In this document: one piece after another, positions 1-5,200 of the stretch
Numbering within the stretch: the first letter of the stretch is position 1
Layout: the number at the start of each line of letters is the position of its first letter
Assembly: GCA_013812995.1 (NCBI GenBank)
Contig: JACCSL010000213.1
Span: forward strand, 1-5,200
Direction of reading: 5' to 3'
DNA from: Ardenticatenales bacterium
Lineage (GTDB): Bacteria > Chloroflexota > Anaerolineae > Ardenticatenales > Ardenticatenaceae
DNA length: 5,200 nt
Program-made: the position numbers and the translations under genes
Notes under the pieces: generated by a model
The model's input: the letters and a program-made list of their open reading frames with translations, nothing else
The model's database searches: none
Told to the model about the DNA's origin: nothing

Positions 1-895
1 GCACCTCAGTGGCCCCCAGGGCTTCCAATGCCTGACGCTCAGGGAGCGTATCGCGGCTGGCAGCGGAGCGGCTGGTCAGGATCAACCTTGCCTGAACCGT
101 GCGTGCTAGGTAGCGGGCCAACTCGTAGCCAATTCCCCCCAGACCACCCGTGATGAGGTAGACACCGCCGGTACGCAGGGGCAAAGGCGTGTTGCCCACT
201 TCGGGTATTGGGGCCGCTTCGTAGTGGGGCACCCAGCGGTGTGCACCCCGATAGGCCACAAGGGGTTCCTGAACCTCGCTTGACATTTCGGCTAGCAGGT
301 GGGTCAGCAGGTGTCCCTCCTGCCAAGAGCCCGATGCGGGTAGCCGCAGGTCAATGCTCTGACAAGTCAACGGGTCGTATTCCAGAGGAATGACTTTGCA
401 GGGGCCAAGTAAGAGCGCCTTGAGCGGGTAAAGCACGGGCTCGCCTGAGACGGCCTGCATGTTGTCGGAGAGAATCCGCAACGTGGCCTCGCCCCAGGTC
501 GCCTGCCGCCCTAGCGCCTGAGCCAGGTAGAGCAGGCTGTAGAAACTTGCCACCACCCGCGCCTCGTTGTCATTAGAGAGCGGCGCATCGCCCGTCACGT
601 TCCATGCATGAACAAGGGTGCCTGCCGCGTGCCCCTCGGCTACCAGGGTTTCTAGCAAGAGGTCATATTCGCTCGCCACCTGCGGTTTGAGGGTGAAGTG
701 TTGTGCGCTTGGGCGGGTGAAGCCCTCGCCTGCGGTGACGGTAAAGACACTCTCGCCCGAAGCGCGCAGTCGTTCGGCCAGTTTGCTTGCGAGCCCTACC
801 TCGTCCAGGAAGAGGAGCCAGGGTTTTGGCTGCTCGCTCCGGGTCGCGCGCACGGGTGGAAGGGTCCGCTGCCAGGAGGGTAGATAGAACCAGTC
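1..895 (-). other. Ketoreductase (KR) domain, partial
   Basis: Begins at DWFYLPSWQR (911-920), the typical first strand of the structural KR half, which runs to about 1150 with no inserted domain. The catalytic Rossmann half starts at VYLITGGLGGIG (1155-1166) followed by ARLILTSRSA, the usual NADPH-binding pattern with an Arg after the second strand. The Lys-Ser-Tyr active site and the LDD or W stereochemistry markers lie beyond base 1, so activity and alcohol configuration cannot be judged here. Confidence 0.93.
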
Positions 896-3625
896 CGCGA
901 CGTCGGCTTTTTTGCCAGGAATGGCACTTTCTTCCTCGATAGTGGTGTGGCTCGCCAGGGTGCTGGGCTCGATCCAGTAGCGCTGGCGCTCGAAGGGGTA
1001 GGTGGGGAGCGAGACGCGATGTCGCCACTCGTTGTCATGGAACTTCTGCCAGTCGATCTCGACGCCCGCCACCCAGAGCCGACCCAGGGTGGTCAGGAGA
1101 TGCTCCAGATTGGAGGTTTGCTCCTGGGGATGGTGCAAAGAAGTGAAGAGCAGATGCGAGTCGTTCCGCGTCGGGTGCCGCCGGGTCAGTGTGGCGAGCG
1201 TGTTCCCAGGACCCACCTCCAAGAAGATCATGTTGGGGTCCCGCAGCAGTTCGCCGACGCCATCAGCGAAGCGCACGGCCTGGCGCAGGTGGGTGGCCCA
1301 GTAGCTTGGGTCGATCGCCTGCTCCTCGCTGATCCAGCTCCCTGTCACATTCGAGATAAAGGGAATGCTGGGCGCGTGGCGCTCGATGCGACGCACCTGC
1401 TCCGTGAAGGGTGTCAGCATGGGTTCCATCATGGCGGAGTGGAAGGCGTGGGAGGTGTGGAGCCGACGCCCCGCAAGGCCGCGCCCCTCAAGCTGCGCTT
1501 CCAGTGTCTGGATCGCACTCTCTGGCCCGGAGACGACACAGCGCGCCTCCTCGTTCACCGCTGCGATGGACAATTCCTGGCCGAGCAGGGGCTTTAGCTC
1601 GCTCTCAGAGAGCGGAACGGTCAGCATGACGCCCGTGGGAAGAGATTGCATGAGTTTGCCACGCGCGGCGACCAGGCTCAGGGCATCCTCCAGGGAGAAA
1701 ACCCCTGCGAGGCAGGCCGCGACGTACTCCCCAATGCTGTGCCCAATCATGGCGCGAGGCTTGATTCCCCAGTCCATCCAGAGTCGGGCCAGCCCATATT
1801 CGGTCACGAACAGGGCGGACTGCGTGATCTGTGTCTGATTGAGCTGCTCAGCCACCGTAGTGGCCTCATCATCGCCTGCCAGGAGAAGATCGCGCAGGTC
1901 AACCCCCAGGTGAGGCTTGAGCAGATCGCAGCACTCATCCACGATGGACTGGAAGGCGGGTTCGGCCCCGTACCACTCGCGGATCATCTGCGGATACTGT
2001 GCGCCCTGACCGGAGAACATAAAGACGACTGGGCGCTCCTCCCCATTGTAGGCCCCTGTGACACCACGCTGTGGGTCGTCGCCATTGAGCGCCGCCAATG
2101 CCTCCCCCGTGTCCCGACAGACGATAGCCCGCCGGTGGTTGAATGCCTTGCGACCGACCTGGAGGGTGTAGGCCACATCTGCCAGATCGAGTTCCGTGTG
2201 CTGCTGAAGGTGCTCTTTCAGGTTGCTCGCTGCGCGTACGAGTGCTGTTTCAGTTCGAGCCGAGAGAACGAGCAGTTGCGCGGGGCGGGCCTCCGACGAG
2301 GGCTCCATCGGGGGGGCTTCTTCCAGAATGGCATGAGCGTTGGTTCCCCCGATGCCGAAGGAGCTGACCCCGGCTCGACGCGGGCTCTCTTCCCCACGCT
2401 CCCACTCGCTCAGCGAAGTGGCGACAGAGAAGGGGCTGTTGGCAAAGTCGATCTGGGGATTGCCTCGCTCGAAGTGGAGGCTCGGCGGAATGACCTTGTG
2501 CTGGAGCATCAGAGATGCCTTGATAAGGCTCGTCACGCCAGCGGCGGCATCCAGGTGTCCCAGGTTGCTCTTCACGGAGCCGATACCACAGAACTGCTTC
2601 TTGTCCGTCTGAGCGCGGTATGCTTTGGTGAGAGCCTCCACCTCGATGGGATCGCCGAGGGGCGTGGCGGTGCCGTGCGCCTCCACAAAGCTGATCGTCT
2701 CTGGCTCGATGTTGGCGTTCGCCAGGGCCTCCGCAATGACGCGCGCCTGGCCGCCCACGCTGGGAGCGGCATAGCTGACCTTGAGCGAGCCATCATTGTT
2801 GATGGCCGAGCCCTTGATTACCGCGTAGATGTTGTCTCCATCCTCCATTGCCTCCGCCAGTCGCTTGAGCACGACGGCCCCGACCCCCATATTGAAGACC
2901 GGTCCGCCGCCCTTGGCGTCGAAGGTTCGACAGTGCCCATCCGGGGAGTGCATGCCGCCTTCCATGTGCCAGTAGCCATAGCGGTTCATGACATGAATCG
3001 CCACACCACCGACCAGCGCCATATCACACTCCCAGTTGAGCAAACTCTGGCAGGCGACATGGGTTGCCACCAACGAGGTCGAGCAGGCGCTCTGGATGGT
3101 GTGACTGGGCCCATGGAGGTTCAATTTGTAGGAAACGCGCGTCGTGAGGTACGAGTTGTCATTCCCGACCTGGATGGTAAGCTGGTTGGCGGGCGTCATC
3201 AGGTGCGGGTTGCTCGCGATGTTGAGAACGATGTAGGTGTCCATCGCAGAGCCACCGAAGACGCCAACGGAGCCTTCAATGCGGGACGAATCGTAGCCCG
3301 CATCCTCCATCGCCTCCCACGCACACTCCAAGAAGTGGCGCTGCTGGGGATCCATGAAGGTAGCCTCGCGCGGGTTGTAGCCAAAGAACGCCGCATCGAA
3401 CTCCTCGATGGTTTCGACCTGGCCGCCCGCGCGGATATAGTGCGGGTCCTGGATGGCTTCCTCGGGGATACCCAGGGCGCGAAGCTCCTCCTCAGAGTAG
3501 AAGGTTGTGAACTCCTCACCTGCACACAGCTTGCGCCAGAACTCCGCGAGTGTAGGGGCCTTGGGATAGCGACCCGCCATACCAATAATGGCGATGTCGG
3601 TATCGCTGATGGGATGGTCAGACAT
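1..3625 (-). CDS. Type I modular polyketide synthase, KS-AT-KR, C-terminus beyond the window
   Basis: Extends a polyketide by one malonyl-derived unit and reduces the resulting beta-keto group; cytoplasmic megasynthase. The visible part is 1208 residues with no stop in frame, so the gene continues past base 1. Domains: KS about 9-436 (Cys181 in QSACSTSL, His317, His357, closing motif FGIGGTNAHAILEE at 423-436); AT about 534-840 (FSGQGAQY 537-544, GHSIG 628-632 with Ser630, Arg655, HAFH 726-729); post-AT linker LPTYPFERQRYW 873-884; KR from about 911, with NADPH loop TGGLGGIG at 1159-1166. No DH or methyltransferase lies between AT and KR. The ATG at 3625-3623 is chosen because KS homology starts within 10 residues and the upstream gene stops 2 bases before it. 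There is therefore no N-terminal docking coiled coil. A DH and an ACP probably follow outside the window, by analogy with the upstream gene (inference). Family certain; product unknown. Confidence 0.97.
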   Translation of the reverse strand, partial: MSDHPISDTDIAIIGMAGRYPKAPTLAEFWRKLCAGEEFTTFYSEEELRALGIPEEAIQDPHYIRAGGQVETIEEFDAAFFGYNPREATFMDPQQRHFLECAWEAMEDAGYDSSRIEGSVGVFGGSAMDTYIVLNIASNPHLMTPANQLTIQVGNDNSYLTTRVSYKLNLHGPSHTIQSACSTSLVATHVACQSLLNWECDMALVGGVAIHVMNRYGYWHMEGGMHSPDGHCRTFDAKGGGPVFNMGVGAVVLKRLAEAMEDGDNIYAVIKGSAINNDGSLKVSYAAPSVGGQARVIAEALANANIEPETISFVEAHGTATPLGDPIEVEALTKAYRAQTDKKQFCGIGSVKSNLGHLDAAAGVTSLIKASLMLQHKVIPPSLHFERGNPQIDFANSPFSVATSLSEWERGEESPRRAGVSSFGIGGTNAHAILEEAPPMEPSSEARPAQLLVLSARTETALVRAASNLKEHLQQHTELDLADVAYTLQVGRKAFNHRRAIVCRDTGEALAALNGDDPQRGVTGAYNGEERPVVFMFSGQGAQYPQMIREWYGAEPAFQSIVDECCDLLKPHLGVDLRDLLLAGDDEATTVAEQLNQTQITQSALFVTEYGLARLWMDWGIKPRAMIGHSIGEYVAACLAGVFSLEDALSLVAARGKLMQSLPTGVMLTVPLSESELKPLLGQELSIAAVNEEARCVVSGPESAIQTLEAQLEGRGLAGRRLHTSHAFHSAMMEPMLTPFTEQVRRIERHAPSIPFISNVTGSWISEEQAIDPSYWATHLRQAVRFADGVGELLRDPNMIFLEVGPGNTLATLTRRHPTRNDSHLLFTSLHHPQEQTSNLEHLLTTLGRLWVAGVEIDWQKFHDNEWRHRVSLPTYPFERQRYWIEPSTLASHTTIEEESAIPGKKADVADWFYLPSWQRTLPPVRATRSEQPKPWLLFLDEVGLASKLAERLRASGESVFTVTAGEGFTRPSAQHFTLKPQVASEYDLLLETLVAEGHAAGTLVHAWNVTGDAPLSNDNEARVVASFYSLLYLAQALGRQATWGEATLRILSDNMQAVSGEPVLYPLKALLLGPCKVIPLEYDPLTCQSIDLRLPASGSWQEGHLLTHLLAEMSSEVQEPLVAYRGAHRWVPHYEAAPIPEVGNTPLPLRTGGVYLITGGLGGIGYELARYLARTVQARLILTSRSAASRDTLPERQALEALGATEV
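1106..2026 (-). other. Acyltransferase (AT) domain, predicted malonyl-CoA specific
   Basis: Loads the extender unit onto the module's carrier protein. Nucleophile Ser630 in GHSIGEYVAA (codon 1736-1738), conserved Arg655, and catalytic His in SHAFHS (HAFH at 726-729). Established specificity rule: HAFH together with a non-Gln residue after the active Ser points to malonyl-CoA, while YASH with GHSQG points to methylmalonyl-CoA. The presence of a complete AT makes this a cis-AT system. Confidence 0.93.
2318..3601 (-). other. Ketosynthase (KS) domain
   Basis: Decarboxylative condensation domain of the downstream PKS. The Cys-His-His triad is intact: Cys181 (codon 3083-3085), His317 (2675-2677) and His357 (2555-2557, in KSNLGHLDAA). 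The condensing motif is EAHGTATPLGDPIE, where most modular KSs have HGTGT. The nucleophile motif is QSACSTS rather than the common TACSSS. Segments such as KGSAINNDGSLKV and IPPSLHFERGNPQIDFANSPF resemble KSs of mixed NRPS/PKS systems more than actinomycete macrolide KSs. This placement is from memory of family patterns, not from an alignment. Confidence 0.95.
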
Positions 3626-3627
3626 GA

Positions 3628-5200
3628 TTACTCACCCTTTCTGGCACGGCGATTTTGCAGGCTCTCACGCCGCTTTGCCCCTCGGCTGCGGCTATCTTCA
3701 AAGGTGGCAGGTCCCTCATTGGCAACCTGGCTCACGATTTGCGCCAGGGCGCTCACGGTCGGGCCCTCGAACAGGTTCACAGCGGGAATATCGACGTTGA
3801 GCTGCTGGCTCAGCTTCGAGACCACCTCGATCCCAACCAGGGAGTCACCCCCCAGTTCAAAGAAGTTGTCGTGAATCCCGACCTGCTCGACACCCAGCAT
3901 TTCTTGCCAGGTCTCAGCGATAGTGCGCTCAATGTCGCTCCGGGGCGCGAGGTAGGAGACGCTCAGGTTGGGGCGCGGATGCTTGGGACGCTCGGCGCTC
4001 TGACCACTGCGACCTCTCGCCTCCTGGATTCGGTCGCCCACCACCATATCGGTGTAGGCAATGGAGGCCTGTAGGTCACGAACGGAGACCACCACCTGCG
4101 GCATCACCCGCCACGCCAGCACGCGCTGGAGGGCATCGACCCCCTCGGCGGGCCGAATCTCCTGATAGGTCGTCGTGCTCTCCGGCTCCGGCGCGGGCGT
4201 GTTCAGGACGGCGCGATCTCCAGCGGCGAGGGCGCGAATCTCCGCACCAGGGTCGTTGACCCGCTTCTGGGTAAAACGCTCGATCTCGACCAGCGCACGA
4301 CCCTCCTCGTCCATCAACACGATGTCGAAGGTAATCGTGTCACGGTCGGAGTTCTCATCCGTGCGGATGCGTGCGTAGCTGTAGATCTTGGACTGGAGTT
4401 GCCCCTTGATCTTCAGGCTGTTGTAGGTAAGCGGGAGGTAGGGGTCCTCACTGGCGAGGAAGTTCTTCGCGATACCCGCCGCCCGGTCAAGGATGGCCGG
4501 GTGGAAGACCATGTGCTCGAAGTCCGATGCGAATGCCTCGGGCAGGTTCAAGTAGAGTAGAACCTCGTTGTGGCCCATGTGAACGCGCTGCACGCTATGC
4601 CAGCGCGGCCCCAGGTCCTCCTCGCGCTGCTCGGCGGGCAGGAGCAACTCCTTGACGTTGCAGCGCTCGCGAATCGCGGCCAGGTCATACTGGCGGAGCG
4701 GCTCGGCGTCCTCCAGGCGCACCTTACCCACGGTGTAGCTCTGCTCCCTGCCCCCTTCCTGGCTGCGGATGGCGAAGCTGAACTCATCACCCTTGGGCTC
4801 CATCACGAGGCGGACCTCCCGTGTGTGCCCGTCCGGTACACGCAGGGGGGAGATAAAGAAGACCTCACGGAACTCGACCGACTTCTCGCTCGGTAGGGCT
4901 CCCAGCGCGGCGCGCACCATCTCGAAGTAGGCGACCCCTGGAATGACCGGGTGCCCCAGGATACGGTGCTCGTCGAGAACCCAATGCTTGTCAACGTTGT
5001 AGTCCGTGGCGAAGACCTTGCGCTCGTCCGTGTCGACGAGGCAGCGCTCCAGGAGTGGGTGCGGGTACGTGCGAACAATCTTCTGAACAGCGGGCGTGGC
5101 AGCAGCCAGCGACTCTGCTGGCGCGGCCGCCATACCGACCTCATCCCACGCGCCCCAGTTCAGGGCCACCGTGAAGATACCGGTTTTGCTGTGGTGGTAG
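3628..5200 (-). CDS. Type I modular polyketide synthase, 3' end: KR(end)-DH-ACP
   Basis: C-terminal 523 residues of a PKS whose start lies beyond base 5200 (numbering here from the first complete codon, 5199). Residues 1-23 are the end of a ketoreductase, with NWGAWDEVGM at 14-23; its catalytic Tyr should lie just outside the window. A dehydratase follows (about 46-313) with HRILGHPVIP at 78-87, matching HxxxGxxxxP, and Asp238 in HPAILDRAAG. A linker includes IRPAEG at 348-353 and PQVVVS near 367-372. The carrier protein is about 416-493 with FFELGGDSL; Ser453 is the phosphopantetheine site. The last 20 residues carry nine Arg or Lys. The gene ends in TAA at 3630-3628. A GTG at 5169 could be read as a start, but it lies inside the conserved KR segment and the frame is open upstream, so it is not the real start. 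Likely cotranscribed with the next gene, whose ATG lies 2 bases on. The chain on Ser453 would pass to that gene's KS. Confidence 0.97.
   Translation of the reverse strand, partial: YHHSKTGIFTVALNWGAWDEVGMAAAPAESLAAATPAVQKIVRTYPHPLLERCLVDTDERKVFATDYNVDKHWVLDEHRILGHPVIPGVAYFEMVRAALGALPSEKSVEFREVFFISPLRVPDGHTREVRLVMEPKGDEFSFAIRSQEGGREQSYTVGKVRLEDAEPLRQYDLAAIRERCNVKELLLPAEQREEDLGPRWHSVQRVHMGHNEVLLYLNLPEAFASDFEHMVFHPAILDRAAGIAKNFLASEDPYLPLTYNSLKIKGQLQSKIYSYARIRTDENSDRDTITFDIVLMDEEGRALVEIERFTQKRVNDPGAEIRALAAGDRAVLNTPAPEPESTTTYQEIRPAEGVDALQRVLAWRVMPQVVVSVRDLQASIAYTDMVVGDRIQEARGRSGQSAERPKHPRPNLSVSYLAPRSDIERTIAETWQEMLGVEQVGIHDNFFELGGDSLVGIEVVSKLSQQLNVDIPAVNLFEGPTVSALAQIVSQVANEGPATFEDSRSRGAKRRESLQNRRARKGE
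3631..3640 (-). promoter_or_regulatory. Ribosome binding site of the downstream PKS, inside the upstream gene's last codons
   Basis: Read on the minus strand, AAAGGGTGAG overlaps the final codons of the upstream PKS. Its GGTGA core ends 6 bases before the ATG at 3625. The stop (TAA) and the start are separated only by TC, so translation of the second PKS is probably coupled to that of the first, helping equal amounts of the two partner proteins. The match is moderate, and no promoter space exists between the genes. Confidence 0.55.
3721..3954 (-). other. Acyl carrier protein (ACP) domain
   Basis: A four-helix carrier of about 78 residues, from YLAPRSDIERTIAETWQEML to LAQIVSQVA. Ser453 in DNFFELGGDSLVGIEVV (codon 3841-3843) is the 4'-phosphopantetheine attachment site. 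The LGGDS form is common in NRPS carriers and hybrid PKSs, whereas actinomycete PKSs usually have LGFDS. There is a single carrier, not a tandem pair. Confidence 0.95.
4261..5064 (-). other. Dehydratase (DH) domain, double hotdog
   Basis: Removes water from the 3-hydroxyacyl-ACP to give an enoyl chain. First hotdog: HRILGHPVIPG with catalytic His78 (codon 4966-4968). Second hotdog: HPAILDRAAG with catalytic Asp238 (4486-4488), then YLPLTYNSLKI and the closing strand VEIERFTQKR. The usual Gln or His four residues after the Asp is Gly242. The domain lies after the KR, opposite to the standard cis-AT order. Confidence 0.9.

Noticed and set aside
908..913. Run of six T (six A on the coding strand) as a programmed frameshift site.
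   Set aside because: It encodes Lys-Lys in the AT-KR linker; the phase does not give a classic slippery heptamer, and the KR continues in the same frame.
947..1597. A 216-codon plus-strand open frame.
   Set aside because: Same antisense register as the AT and post-AT linker; it ends only where the sense gene uses a CTA leucine codon at 1595-1597. A shadow.
2310..2316. Run of seven G (seven C on the coding strand), a possible phase-variation or sequencing-error site.
   Set aside because: It falls in the flexible KS-AT linker (EEAPPMEP), and the KS before it and AT after it are in one frame, so there is no sign of slippage.
3626..3627. Possible promoter or terminator between the two PKS genes.
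   Set aside because: Only two bases separate stop and start, and no hairpin with a T-run was seen around the junction.
1646..3874. A 742-codon open frame on the plus strand covering the KS-AT region and the gene junction.
   Set aside because: It is the exact codon-aligned antisense of the PKS frame up to 3625 and is open only because the sense gene avoids TTA, CTA and TCA there. Its translation shows no recognisable domain, while the minus strand encodes complete KS and AT domains.
5167..5169. GTG as a possible start of the upstream PKS fragment.
   Set aside because: The frame is open upstream to the window edge and the residues there (YHHSKTGIFT) continue the KR core into VALNWGAW. This is an internal valine codon.

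Overview
The window is the inside of a modular type I polyketide synthase (PKS) locus, and everything real is on the minus strand. Two PKS genes abut head to tail: the 3' end of one (5200 down to 3628) and the 5' two-thirds or so of the next (3625 down to 1, running off the left edge). Both reading frames were followed codon by codon and are uninterrupted. The window has no intergenic stretch beyond 2 bases. No RNA gene, mobile element, repeat family, CRISPR array or convincing terminator was seen.

Layout in the direction of transcription, right to left. First comes the end of a module: the last part of a ketoreductase (KR), then a dehydratase (DH), a linker resembling the usual KR-to-carrier connector, an acyl carrier protein (ACP) with its phosphopantetheine serine, and a strongly basic 20-residue tail ending in TAA. 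Two bases later an ATG opens the next PKS, which has a ketosynthase (KS), a malonyl-type acyltransferase (AT), an AT-to-KR linker, and a KR cut off by the window edge just after its NADPH-binding loop. Catalytic residues of KS, AT and ACP are present. The DH has its His motif and Asp, but not the usual Gln/His partner.

Together the genes look like successive stations of an assembly line. The ACP of the first protein would pass its chain to the KS of the second, which adds a malonyl-derived C2 unit and reduces the beta-keto group. In the first protein the product is then dehydrated. The order KR before DH is not the textbook cis-AT order (DH-ER-KR-ACP) and is the most unusual thing here. If the second protein continues the same way outside the window, the pair would make a conjugated, diene-like segment.

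Organism: a bacterium with moderately high GC (clearly GC-rich by eye, but with TTA and CTA codons in use and less extreme than Streptomyces or myxobacteria). The KS resembles those of mixed NRPS/PKS systems known from cyanobacteria, myxobacteria and Chloroflexota. A filamentous Chloroflexota (Ktedonobacteria-like) host would fit, but this is a low-confidence guess. I do not recognise the cluster or its product.
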